Positions 9,683-17,949 of a stretch of 64,000 bases of DNA are shown here, piece by piece. The translations under genes and the position numbers were made by a program. The number at the start of each line of letters is the position of its first letter. Position 1 is the first letter of the stretch. The notes under the pieces are model-generated. The model saw only the letters and a list, made by a program, of their open reading frames with translations. It searched no databases and was not told the DNA's origin. The DNA is from Kaistia geumhonensis (GTDB taxonomy: Bacteria > Pseudomonadota > Alphaproteobacteria > Rhizobiales > Kaistiaceae): assembly GCF_030815145.1 (NCBI RefSeq), contig NZ_JAUSWJ010000001.1, positions 2,542,001-2,606,000 on the forward strand, given 5' to 3'.

Positions 9683-10715
9683 GATGCACCGTGACGGTCG
9701 CTGAGGCGCCGACGCGCATCAGCGCGTCCGGCGGATCGAGGAGGCGGATGCGGACCGGGAAGCGCTGGGCGATGCGCACCCAGTCGAGGCTCTTCGGCAC
9801 GATCGGCAGCGCGATCGGCAGGTTGACGACCTGTTCCGAGGCGACGCCCCAGCTCGTGCCCTCGACGCGGCCGCGGATCGGCAGCGTGCGGTCGGCCAGC
9901 GCATAGACGGTCGCGCAGTCGCCGGTCGCGATCGAGGGCAGCTCCGTCTCGACGAAGGAGGCCGAGGCGAACCAGGCGCCGCTGTCGATCAGCGTGAACA
10001 CCGATTGCCCGGTCAGGAGATAGTCGCCCGGCGACACGGTGAGCCCGACCACCTTGCCGTTGAAGGGCGCGCGGATCTCGGTATCGGCCAGCGCCCGCTC
10101 GGCGATGGCGAGCGCCGCCTCGCGCGCCGCGACGAGCGCCGCGGCGGCCGCCGGATTGCCGACCAGCCGCTCCGCCGCCTCCTGCTGCAGCTTCGCCTGG
10201 CGCAGGCTGACCTCGGCGTCGCGCCGCGCCGTCGCGGCGTCGTCCACCTGCTGGGCGCTGACATAGCCTTTCGGGCGCAGCTGTTGCAGCCGCGCCAGCG
10301 TCTGCGTCGCGAGGTCGAGATTCTGCGCGGCGCGCGTCACCTGCTCCGAGGCGATAACGGCATTCGTCCGCTCCGCAGCCTCGGTGCGCTGCTGGTCGGC
10401 GAGGCCGGCCTCGGCGATCGCGAGATCGGCGCGCGCCTGCGCCACGGCGAGGCGGTAGGGCTCGGCGTCCAGCGAGAACAGGACATCGCCCTTCTTCACC
10501 GACCCGTTCTCGGCGACGTCGATGCGCGCGATGCGACCGGGGACCGCCGAGGCGATGCGCGCGACATTGGCGGTGAGGATCGCGTCCTGCGACAGCGGAT
10601 TGCGGTCGGCGCGCTGGAGATAGTCGCGGCCGAGAACCAGCGCCGCGACGATCACGGCGAGCGAGACGGCGATGCCGACGATCCGCTTCGCGAGGCTGAA
10701 GCCCTTTCCCTGCAC
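9666..10715 (-). CDS. HlyD family periplasmic adaptor (MdtN/AaeA type)
   Basis: This 349-aa membrane-fusion protein has one N-terminal membrane anchor (about residues 10-28), a barrel-sandwich lipoyl half at about 45-85, a coiled-coil hairpin at about 90-190 with Ala/Gln/Arg-rich heptads, and a second lipoyl half IRAPFNGKVVGLTVSPGDYL. It bridges the FUSC pump and the TolC-type channel. The start is GTG at 10715, with GGGAGA about 8 nt upstream inside the end of the preceding gene. Only 3 nt separate it from that gene. Confidence 0.92.
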   Translation of the reverse strand: MQGKGFSLAKRIVGIAVSLAVIVAALVLGRDYLQRADRNPLSQDAILTANVARIASAVPGRIARIDVAENGSVKKGDVLFSLDAEPYRLAVAQARADLAIAEAGLADQQRTEAAERTNAVIASEQVTRAAQNLDLATQTLARLQQLRPKGYVSAQQVDDAATARRDAEVSLRQAKLQQEAAERLVGNPAAAAALVAAREAALAIAERALADTEIRAPFNGKVVGLTVSPGDYLLTGQSVFTLIDSGAWFASASFVETELPSIATGDCATVYALADRTLPIRGRVEGTSWGVASEQVVNLPIALPIVPKSLDWVRIAQRFPVRIRLLDPPDALMRVGASATVTVHHGQSC

Positions 10716-10718
10716 CCG

Positions 10719-11045
10719 CTATCTCCCGAAGCCGAGCAGCGAGACCAGGAAGCCGATCGCCGCCGCGATCGCGACATAGACCGGCAGGCGAACCGGCAGC
10801 ATGTCGTCCACCCCGAGCGGGATGAAGATCAGGCGGACGAGCACGGCACCGAGGATCCCCGCCAGCGCACAGGCGAGCCAGGACGGGAAATAGGCCCCGA
10901 ACAGCGCAATCGACGGCGCGCCGGCCGAGACCGTGCAGCCTGACAGCAGCAGGCTCATGGCCGCCGGCGGGCCGAACTGCCTGAGCAGCCTCGCGCCGGG
11001 CGATATGGCTTTGGAGAAATGGCTGGCAGTCGCGGCGTCGCGCAT
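10719..11045 (-). CDS. YtcA-family small lipoprotein, membrane-associated
   Basis: This small protein of about 108 aa has a lipobox LLSGC preceded by a basic segment (GARLLRQFG) and followed by two hydrophobic helices (SIALFGAYFPSWLACALAGIL and a C-terminal LPVYVAIAAAIGFLVSLLGF). This fits YtcA proteins, which accompany HlyD/FUSC/TolC efflux operons; their function is not established. The ATG at 11045 is chosen because an Arg-containing n-region is needed before the lipobox. The inner ATG at 10958 leaves almost no signal peptide, and a longer frame to 11195 reads like non-coding sequence. No clear ribosome binding site supports any choice. Confidence 0.7.
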   Translation of the reverse strand: MRDAATASHFSKAISPGARLLRQFGPPAAMSLLLSGCTVSAGAPSIALFGAYFPSWLACALAGILGAVLVRLIFIPLGVDDMLPVRLPVYVAIAAAIGFLVSLLGFGR

Positions 11046-11561
11046 CGGCGGGGTCCGGTGTGTGGCCGCTGGACCCGATCGGCGGTCGGCTGGGCGCCTC
11101 AGCTTCCGCCCGGAGCGCACTGGACCAACCCACCACGCCACTTCCGCCTCAGGCCCAACAACAATCCTGAGCTTGGACCTTCTAGCACGCGCCATGCTGG
11201 CATGGGTAGCAGGGAGGCGGCAGGCGGCCTGGCACCGTTAACGAAGCGATCCGACGCAACGACGACGCCGATCGCGGTCGGGCTCGCACCTGCCCTCCCC
11301 CTCGCGGGAGGACAAAGAACGAAGCGAACCCTGCTCTTCGGCTGCGGCCTCTTCGGAATTCGGCAATCGGAGACTGCTCGTGACCGACACTTTGCGGGGA
11401 TGAAGTCCCCAGGGCTCCAGGGCGGCGGCCTGTCCTCCCGCCAACCTCCCGGTCGCTCGCCACCCCACGCCCGTCGGAGACCGAACGCCTCGCCGCCCGC
11501 CCTGTCAGCGCCGCCCCGGACGATCCCAATCGTCAACAGGGCTTCCAAAACGGCACTTAAG
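11046..11561. other. Non-coding stretch with short inverted repeats
   Basis: About 500 bases lie between the divergent efflux and importer operons. Open frames here lack ribosome binding sites and have proline/arginine-rich, family-less translations. Two short inverted repeats are visible: CCTCCC/GGGAGG at 11294-11311 and GGGGA/TCCCC at 11396-11410. The efflux-operon promoter should lie here, but I see no convincing -35/-10 pair. The segment may be decayed repeat or gene material. Confidence 0.5.
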
Positions 11562-11577
11562 TTGATAACGATTCATT
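11562..11577. promoter_or_regulatory. Candidate LacI-type operator, site 1
   Basis: TTGATAACGATTCATT, centred on CG, lies 60 bp upstream of the binding-protein start. Its left half matches 7 of 8 bases of the perfect palindrome TTGATATCGATATCAA found at 20236-20251; the right half is degenerate. The LacI-family gene of this cluster (16903-17946) is the likely binder. Confidence 0.45.
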
Positions 11578-11621
11578 TTGGTTGGTGACGCCACCGGCCG
11601 AAAGGATTCTTGGGAGGAATC

Positions 11622-12917
11622 ATGATGTGGAGCATGAAGCCCGTGATCGGGCGGAACCTGCTTGCCCTCGGCGCGGGCATCGCCCTTTCGGCGGCGCTCG
11701 TTCCCGGCGTGCAGGCTGAGGAAGTGAGCGGCGATCTCGTCCTGCTCAACTGGGCATCGGGCTCGGAACTCGAGCTGATCAAGGACCTCGAGGCGGGCTT
11801 CACCGCCAAATATCCGAAGGTCACCTTCAAGAACGCCGATCTCACCGTCCAGGGCGACCAGCGCGGCGCGATCCGCACGGCGCTGCTCGGCGGCGAGAAG
11901 GCGGACCTGCTCGTCAACACCTGGCCGGCCTTCCGCAAGGAACTCGCGGATTCCGGCATGCTGCGCCCCCTCGACAAGCAGTGGGACGACGGCAAGTGGG
12001 GCGAGAATATCGGCGACGGCTGGCGCCAGCTCGGCCAGCTCGACGGCGTCACCTATGGCGTGACCTATACCTTCGGCGACCGCAGCGCGATCTTCTATCG
12101 CCCCGACACGCTGAAGAAGGCCGGCATCGAGGCGCCGGCCACGAGCTGGGACGACTTCAAGGCCGGCTTCGCCAAGCTGAACGGCGTCAGCGTGGTGCCG
12201 ATCGCGGTCCCGGCCAAGGTCTGGGCCCACACCGAGTGGTTCGAGACGCTCCTGCTGCGCACCGCTGGCACCGAGACGGCAGCCAAGCTCGCACGGCACG
12301 AGATCCCGTGGACCGACCCGGTCGTGAAGACGGCGCTCAAGAAGTATGCCGAGCTGCTGCAGGCCAATTGCTGCGGCGAGGCGACGCTCATGCTCGCCAC
12401 CGACTGGGACAACGCCGCCGAGCGCGTCCTCAAGAGCGGAACGGCCGGCTACGAGCTGATCGGCATGTGGGTCAACACCGTCGCCAAGACGGATTACGGC
12501 CTCACCGAGGGCACCGACTATTCGATCTTCCAGTTCCCGGCCCTCGGCATGGGCCATGACGACACGACCAGCGTCGATTCCAAGGAATTCGTCTCGCTCT
12601 CCTCGGGTGGCAACCCGGCGGCGGCCGACGCCTTCCTCGGCTGGCTCGGCACCGCCGAGGCGGCGAACATCGTCGCCAAGCACGGCCTCGCCTCGTCGAG
12701 CAACAAGGTCGACCCGTCGCTCTACGGTCCGGTGACCAAGATCGCCGTCGACGCGGTCATGAAGTCGAAGCCGCAATTCGTGCTCGGCGATCTGCTGCCC
12801 GGCGATCTCGTCGACGAGTATCGCGTGCAGCTGCAGAAGTTCCTGCAGGATCCGAGCGACGCCAATATCGACGCGGTCACGGCCGCCATCGAGGCGAAGG
12901 CGGCGGAAAGCTACTGA
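11622..12917 (+). CDS. Sugar ABC transporter substrate-binding protein (family 1, UgpB/MalE-like)
   Basis: This is a periplasmic solute-binding protein of 431 aa. The signal peptide (about residues 1-33) has a basic start, a hydrophobic core LLALGAGIALSAALV and a cleavage-like AQ/VQA-E region. The mature part begins EEVSGDLVLLNWASGSELELI, typical of family 1 carbohydrate-binding proteins. ATG 11622 is preceded by GGGAGG at 11612-11617 (spacing 4), with a second ATG directly after it. It overlaps the first permease by 1 nt. Given the downstream glycosidases, the ligand is probably an L-fucose- or L-galactose-containing oligosaccharide or the free sugar. The ligand is inference only. The operon carries no ATPase. 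Confidence 0.9.
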   Translation: MMWSMKPVIGRNLLALGAGIALSAALVPGVQAEEVSGDLVLLNWASGSELELIKDLEAGFTAKYPKVTFKNADLTVQGDQRGAIRTALLGGEKADLLVNTWPAFRKELADSGMLRPLDKQWDDGKWGENIGDGWRQLGQLDGVTYGVTYTFGDRSAIFYRPDTLKKAGIEAPATSWDDFKAGFAKLNGVSVVPIAVPAKVWAHTEWFETLLLRTAGTETAAKLARHEIPWTDPVVKTALKKYAELLQANCCGEATLMLATDWDNAAERVLKSGTAGYELIGMWVNTVAKTDYGLTEGTDYSIFQFPALGMGHDDTTSVDSKEFVSLSSGGNPAAADAFLGWLGTAEAANIVAKHGLASSSNKVDPSLYGPVTKIAVDAVMKSKPQFVLGDLLPGDLVDEYRVQLQKFLQDPSDANIDAVTAAIEAKAAESY

Positions 12918-13891
12918 TGCCGTCTTCCGCCCCGTCCGAGGGAGTCCTGCCCGGCGCCGGGCTCCCGAACGGCCGGAATGGCACGAGCGGTCGGCGCAAG
13001 CCGGCCGCCACGGCCAGGAGGCCGATGCCGGAATCGGCCGCCGGCCTCATTCTCATCGCGCCCGTGCTCGTGCTCTTCGCGGTCTCGGTCGTCTATCCAC
13101 TGTTCGACACGATCCGCCTGTCCTTCTACGACATCAAGGGACTCGGCGCCCCGCGCTGGATCGGCATCGGCAACTATCTGAAACTGTTCGCCGATCCCGC
13201 CTTCCGCAAGACGATCTGGACCACCGTCATCTGGACGCTCGCCACCACCTCGATCTCGGTCGGGCTCGGCTGGCTGCTCGCGATGATGTGCTCCTTCGCG
13301 CCGAGGGCGACGCTGCCCTTCCGCGTCATGATCTTCGCGGCCTTCGGCATCTCGGAGGCGGTGAGCGCCTTCATGTGGCTCGGCATCCTGCGCCCCGACC
13401 AGAGCGGCCTGCTCAACGCGCTGCTCGGCGCCATCGGTCTCGGCCAGTTCCAGCATGCCTGGCTCGGCGACCCCAACACCGCCCTCTGGGGCCTCATCGT
13501 CGCGGCGTCATGGGCGCAGGTCGGCCTGCCGCTGATGCTCTGCTTCGCCTCGGTGCAGTCGATCCCGAAGAACGTGCTCGAGGCGGCCGCCATGGACGGC
13601 GCCGGCCCGCGCGCCATGATGCGCTACATCATGATGCCGCTCTCGATGCCCGGCGTGCGCGTCGCGGTGTTCATCAACCTGCTCGGGAGCCTGCGCGCCT
13701 TCGACATCATCTATGTCCTGACGGGCGGCGGCCCCGTCCGCTCGACCGAGACGGTCGGCTTCTTCATGTACCGGGAGTCGATGACGCAGTTCAAACTCGG
13801 CTACGGCGCCGCGGCGACCGTCATCCTGCTCGTCGCCGTGTTCGTCATCTCGGCTCCGGCCATCATCCAGCGCACGGCAGGTGCACGATGA
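12917..13891 (+). CDS. Sugar ABC transporter permease, MalF/UgpA type
   Basis: This is an inner-membrane permease of 324 aa. A Pro/Arg/Gly-rich cytoplasmic N-terminus of about 40 residues precedes six membrane segments. The EAA loop reads NVLEAAAMDGAGPRAMMRYI near residues 218-240. Its ATG shares one base with the stop of the binding-protein gene (TGATG), and its own stop overlaps the next permease start (ATGA). It pairs with the 13888-14709 product. Confidence 0.92.
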   Translation: MPSSAPSEGVLPGAGLPNGRNGTSGRRKPAATARRPMPESAAGLILIAPVLVLFAVSVVYPLFDTIRLSFYDIKGLGAPRWIGIGNYLKLFADPAFRKTIWTTVIWTLATTSISVGLGWLLAMMCSFAPRATLPFRVMIFAAFGISEAVSAFMWLGILRPDQSGLLNALLGAIGLGQFQHAWLGDPNTALWGLIVAASWAQVGLPLMLCFASVQSIPKNVLEAAAMDGAGPRAMMRYIMMPLSMPGVRVAVFINLLGSLRAFDIIYVLTGGGPVRSTETVGFFMYRESMTQFKLGYGAAATVILLVAVFVISAPAIIQRTAGAR

Positions 13892-14709
13892 GCGGACGCG
13901 CGCGCTTCCTCATCACCGCCATCGTGGGCGTGATCGCGGTCATCTGGATGATCCCGGTGATCGGCATCATCGTCCTTTCCATCCGCCCGCCGGCCGAGGT
14001 CGTGCTCGGCTGGTGGCGGCTCGACCATGTGACGCTGACGCTCGACGCCTGGCGCAATGTCTGGTCGAAATATCCGCTGCTCCAGTCGCTGATCACGACC
14101 ATCAAGCTCGCTGGCCTCGCGACGCTGGCCTCGATGCTTCTGACGCCGGCGGCCGCCTATGCATTCCACTTCCTGAAGTTCCCGTTCCGCCGCACGCTGC
14201 TCATCATCATCATCAACGCCTTCGTGCTGCCGCAGCAGGTCGTGGTCATCCCGCTGTTCCAGCTCTGGCGGCAGACGGGGCTGCTCGACAACATCCTCGC
14301 GGTGCTGATCCCCTATGTCGGGCTTTCCTTCGCCTGGTCGATCTTCCTCGTGAAGAACTTCCTGGAGGACTTCCCGAAGGAGCTGATCGAGGCGGCCAAG
14401 ATCGACGGCGCCGGCCCGATCCAGGTCTTCTTCTTCGTGGTCTTGCCGAATTCGGTGACCTCGATCATCGCGGTCGGCATCCTGCAGTTCCTGTGGTGCT
14501 GGAACGCGCTGTTCCTGCCGCTGCTCTTCCTCAGGAGCGACGTGCCGCTGCCCGTCCTGCTCGCCCGTATCGCCGGCACCTATGATCTCAACTGGGACAT
14601 GCGCTCGGTGGCCGCCCTCGTCACGACGATCGTGCCGCTCGCCGTCTTCGTCATCTTCCAGCGCCATTTCGCAGCCGGGGCGCAGACGCGCTCGGGCACC
14701 AAAGAGTGA
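13888..14709 (+). CDS. Sugar ABC transporter permease, MalG/UgpE type
   Basis: This is the partner permease, 273 aa with six predicted membrane segments and EAA loop ELIEAAKIDGAGPIQVFFFV. The ATG at 13888 begins within the stop of the upstream permease (ATGA). A much longer upstream frame exists but only reads the antisense-like shadow of the previous gene. The operon continues into a glycosidase rather than an ATPase, so the importer must borrow an ATPase from elsewhere. Confidence 0.92.
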   Translation: MSGRARFLITAIVGVIAVIWMIPVIGIIVLSIRPPAEVVLGWWRLDHVTLTLDAWRNVWSKYPLLQSLITTIKLAGLATLASMLLTPAAAYAFHFLKFPFRRTLLIIIINAFVLPQQVVVIPLFQLWRQTGLLDNILAVLIPYVGLSFAWSIFLVKNFLEDFPKELIEAAKIDGAGPIQVFFFVVLPNSVTSIIAVGILQFLWCWNALFLPLLFLRSDVPLPVLLARIAGTYDLNWDMRSVAALVTTIVPLAVFVIFQRHFAAGAQTRSGTKE

Positions 14710-14726
14710 CTGCCGAAAGGTCCATC

Positions 14727-16781
14727 ATGTCCGACATCAAGCCGAAGCCGCTCCGCTACCGCCAGATCCATCTCGACTTCCATACCTCGGAGCATATCCC
14801 CGGGATCGGCTCCGCCTTCGACGCCGAGGACTTCGCCAATACGCTGAAGGCGGCGCATGTCGATTCGGTCACGATCTTCGCCAAGTGCCATCACGGCTGG
14901 TCCTATTACCCCACCAATGTCGGCAAGCCGCATCCCCACCTCGCCAAGCCCGACCTGATGGGCGCGATGATCGAGGCCTGCGCCGCGGTCGATATCGAGA
15001 CGCCGGTCTATATCTCGGTGCAATGGGACGAGAATTCCGTCCGCGAGCATCCCGAATGGCGCGCGATGAGCGCGACCAACCGCTTCCAGCATGCGCTGCC
15101 CGGCGATCCGTCGAGCCTCAAGCAATTGTCGCCAGCCTGGCACACACTCTGCCTCAACCATCAGGGCGTGAAGGACTATATCCTCGACCAGGCCCGCGAG
15201 GTCGCCTCGCGCTATGGCAGCAAGGTGCCCGGCCTCTTCTTCGACATCGTGCTGACGCCGGACTGCGTCTGCTCGGCCTGCACGCAGCGCATGCTCGCCG
15301 AGGGTCTCGACCCGGAGAACCCGGCCGACCGGCTGAAGAACGACGAGGCGGTCAACGAGGAGTTCCGCCGCTATGTCTCGGATGCGCTCTTCGCGGAATA
15401 TCCGGCGCTGCGCGTCTTCTACAATTGCGGCCACATCCACAAGCAGGGCCGCCAGCGCTTCCGGACCTACACCCATCTGGAGCTCGAAAGCCTGCCGACC
15501 GGCGGCTGGGGCTATGACCATTTCCCGTCCAGCGCCCGCTATGCCGCGACGCTCGGCATGGATTTCCTCGGCCAGACCGGCAAGTTCCACACGTCATGGG
15601 GCGAGTTCGGCGGCTTCAAGCATCCCGAGGCGCTGATCTACGAGGTCGGCCAGATGGCGGCGCTCGGCGCCAAGTGCCTGGTCGGCGACCAGCTGCATCC
15701 GAACGGCGCGATCAATCACGACACCTATGCCACGATCGCGCCGGCCTATGAGCGGCTCGAGCGGCTGGAGCCCTATCTGAAGGGCGCCAAGCAGGTGTCC
15801 GAGATCGCGATCCTCGCCGCCGAGTTCTTCCATCCCGTGGGGGCGCGCAACAATCCGAGCGACGATGGCGCGGCGCAGATGCTTCAGGAACTGAAGCTGC
15901 CCTTCGACGTGCTCGATGGAACGGCTCCCTTCGACGGCTATCGCCTGCTGATCCTTCCCGATGCGATCACCGTCGATGCCGCGCTGGCGAAGCGGCTCGA
16001 GGCCTTCGTCGCCGGCGGAGGCAAGCTGCTGCTCTCGGGCACGTCCGGGCTGACGGAGACGGGTTTCGCGCTCGACATGGGCCTTGAGAAGTCGAGCGGG
16101 CCGGTTGCGTTCAACCCGTCCTATCTCGTCGCCGATCCGGCGGCGCTCGACGCCAGCCTGCCGAAGGCGCCCTTCGTCATGTATGCCACCGGGCAGACGA
16201 TCAAGCCGGGCGCCGCGACCGTGCTCGCCTCGATCGTGCCGTCCTATTTCAACCGCAGCTACAAGCATTACTGCTCGCACCAGCACACGCCGGACGATCC
16301 GGCGGCGGACACGCTCGGCGCCGGTGTCACCGAGCACAAGGGGATCGGCTACATCGCCTTCCCGATCTTCTCGATGTACCACGACTACGGTCAGCCGCTT
16401 TACAAGTATGTCGTGCGCGGGCTGATCCGCCGCCTGATTCCCGATCCGGTGCTGGCAACCGATCTCCCTTCGGCCGGCCGCGCCACGCTGGCCCGCCAGG
16501 AAACGGAGAAGCGACATGTGCTGCATCTCCTCTATGGCGCCCCGCAGGTGCGCGGCAAGGCGGTGCCCACCGACACCGGAACGCGCGTGCTCGAGATGAT
16601 CGAGGACATCCCGGCGATCGGGCCGGTCACCGCCAGCGTCAAGCTCGCCGGCACGCCGAGCCGCGTCTATGACGCGCTCAGCGGCGAGGATGTCGCCTGG
16701 AAGGCGGAGGAGGACGGCCGCATCGCCGTGACGCTGCCGCGCCTGCACATCCACAGCGCCGTCGTCATCGAAGGCGTCTAG
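14727..16781 (+). CDS. GHL6/GH151-like glycoside hydrolase with beta-galactosidase trimerisation-like domain (putative alpha-L-fucosidase)
   Basis: This 684-aa cytoplasmic protein has no signal peptide. The N-terminal (beta/alpha)8-type region (about 1-360) begins RQIHLDFHTSEHIPGIGSAF and contains FAKCHHGWSYYPT and GLFFDIVLTPDCVCSAC, which I associate with 'hypothetical glycosyl hydrolase 6' proteins. The middle (about 365-460) looks like the GH42 trimerisation, GATase-like fold (AILAAEFFHPVG ... GGKLLLSGTSGLT). GH151 alpha-L-fucosidases share this architecture as far as I recall; that link is from memory, not a search. ATG 14727 has AAAGG 7-8 nt upstream; a GTG at 14706 overlapping the permease stop is the alternative. 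Co-transcription with the importer suggests hydrolysis of imported oligosaccharide. Confidence 0.6.
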   Translation: MSDIKPKPLRYRQIHLDFHTSEHIPGIGSAFDAEDFANTLKAAHVDSVTIFAKCHHGWSYYPTNVGKPHPHLAKPDLMGAMIEACAAVDIETPVYISVQWDENSVREHPEWRAMSATNRFQHALPGDPSSLKQLSPAWHTLCLNHQGVKDYILDQAREVASRYGSKVPGLFFDIVLTPDCVCSACTQRMLAEGLDPENPADRLKNDEAVNEEFRRYVSDALFAEYPALRVFYNCGHIHKQGRQRFRTYTHLELESLPTGGWGYDHFPSSARYAATLGMDFLGQTGKFHTSWGEFGGFKHPEALIYEVGQMAALGAKCLVGDQLHPNGAINHDTYATIAPAYERLERLEPYLKGAKQVSEIAILAAEFFHPVGARNNPSDDGAAQMLQELKLPFDVLDGTAPFDGYRLLILPDAITVDAALAKRLEAFVAGGGKLLLSGTSGLTETGFALDMGLEKSSGPVAFNPSYLVADPAALDASLPKAPFVMYATGQTIKPGAATVLASIVPSYFNRSYKHYCSHQHTPDDPAADTLGAGVTEHKGIGYIAFPIFSMYHDYGQPLYKYVVRGLIRRLIPDPVLATDLPSAGRATLARQETEKRHVLHLLYGAPQVRGKAVPTDTGTRVLEMIEDIPAIGPVTASVKLAGTPSRVYDALSGEDVAWKAEEDGRIAVTLPRLHIHSAVVIEGV

Positions 16782-16799
16782 ACGATCCACCGAGACGTC

Positions 16800-16831
16800 A
16801 TGCGGCGGGCGGGACGCCCGTTCCGCCGCAT
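16800..16831. terminator. Inverted repeat between glycosidase and LacI genes
   Basis: A 9-bp perfect stem, ATGCGGCGG (16800-16808) / CCGCCGCAT (16823-16831), lies 19 nt after the glycosidase stop with an inner GGG/CCC pairing. There is no T-run. It probably separates the importer operon transcript from the regulator gene or stabilises the upstream mRNA end. Confidence 0.4.
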
Positions 16832-16902
16832 GGCACGTGCCGGCTGCTTGGGCTAGAAGGACAGCATCCCTGTCGTTCAGGGAAAGGAGCCGCCGCCTGA
16901 TC

Positions 16903-17946
16903 ATGACAGACGAGGAGTTTCCGGCCGCCGGGCCGCGGCGCAAGGCGGCCACCATCGCCGATGTTGCCGAAGTTGCCGGTGTCGCCATCGGCACGGTGTC
17001 GCGCTTCCTGAACGGACGGGAGATTCGCCGCGGCAACCGGCAGCAGATCGAGGCGGCGATCGAAAAGCTCTCCTACCGCCGCAACGCGGTCGCGGCGGCG
17101 ATGAAGACCGACCGCACGCATATGATCGGCGTGCTGATTCCGACCTTCGACGAGTTCCATGCCCAGATGGTGGAGCGCCTTTCGGCGCAGCTCCGGTCCA
17201 CGGGCCGCGCCCTCGTCATGTATTTCCACGGCCACGAGCCGCAGGTCTTTGCCGACGCGCTCGATTTCTTCACCCAGCAGCGCGTCGACGGCCTCATCAT
17301 GGACAGCGTGCAGGGCATGCGCCAGCGCGTCGAGGCCGTGATCGCCGAGGGCATCCCCGTGGTGCTCTACAACAACGACATCACCGGCGTCGTCGCCGAC
17401 CGCGTCGCGGTCGAGAACGCCGCCGTCAGCCAGCGCGTGGTCGGCCATCTGCTCGATCTCGGCCATGAGCGCGTCGCGATGATCAGCGGCGACCTCGTCG
17501 ATTCCTCGGCGCGCCAGCGCCTGGACGGCTACGAGGCGGCGCTGCGCGAGTGCGGCATCGCCGTCGATCCGGCCTATATCGTCGGCGGCTACTGGCGGGC
17601 GGAGGGCGGCTACGAGGCGGCGCGCCAGCTGATGCAGCTGCCGAAACCGCCGACCGCCATCTTCGCCGCCAATTACGGCATGGCGATCGGCGTCCTGATG
17701 TGGATGAAGAACAACGGCCTCCACCTGCCGGCCGATCTTTCGCTGATCAGCTTCGACGACGTGCCGCTGTTCCGCCTGCACGAGCCGGGCATCACCGCGA
17801 TCGCGCAGCCGATCAACGGCATCGCGGATTCGATCGCCAACCTGCTCGTCGCCCGGCTCGGGCCGGGCGAGACCCGGCCGTTCCGCTCGATCACGCTCGG
17901 CTGCGACATCATCCTGCGCGGCTCCGCCGGCCGGCCGCGTCGCTGA
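16903..17946 (+). CDS. LacI family transcriptional regulator
   Basis: This is a DNA-binding repressor of 347 aa. The N-terminal HTH reads ATIADVAEVAGVAIGTVSRFLNG (about residues 14-36), with the typical hinge region containing AVAAAMKT, followed by a periplasmic-binding-protein-like effector domain (IGVLIPTFDEFHAQMV ... LISFDDVPLF). ATG 16903 has GGAAAGGAGC upstream; a longer frame from 16837 has no domain support. It lies between the glycosidase and, convergently 3 nt away, the GH95 gene. Three candidate operators (11562, 20236, 22499) precede the importer, the GH95 gene and the dehydrogenase/isomerase pair, so it probably represses all of them until the sugar effector binds. Confidence 0.92.
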   Translation: MTDEEFPAAGPRRKAATIADVAEVAGVAIGTVSRFLNGREIRRGNRQQIEAAIEKLSYRRNAVAAAMKTDRTHMIGVLIPTFDEFHAQMVERLSAQLRSTGRALVMYFHGHEPQVFADALDFFTQQRVDGLIMDSVQGMRQRVEAVIAEGIPVVLYNNDITGVVADRVAVENAAVSQRVVGHLLDLGHERVAMISGDLVDSSARQRLDGYEAALRECGIAVDPAYIVGGYWRAEGGYEAARQLMQLPKPPTAIFAANYGMAIGVLMWMKNNGLHLPADLSLISFDDVPLFRLHEPGITAIAQPINGIADSIANLLVARLGPGETRPFRSITLGCDIILRGSAGRPRR

Positions 17947-17949
17947 GCC

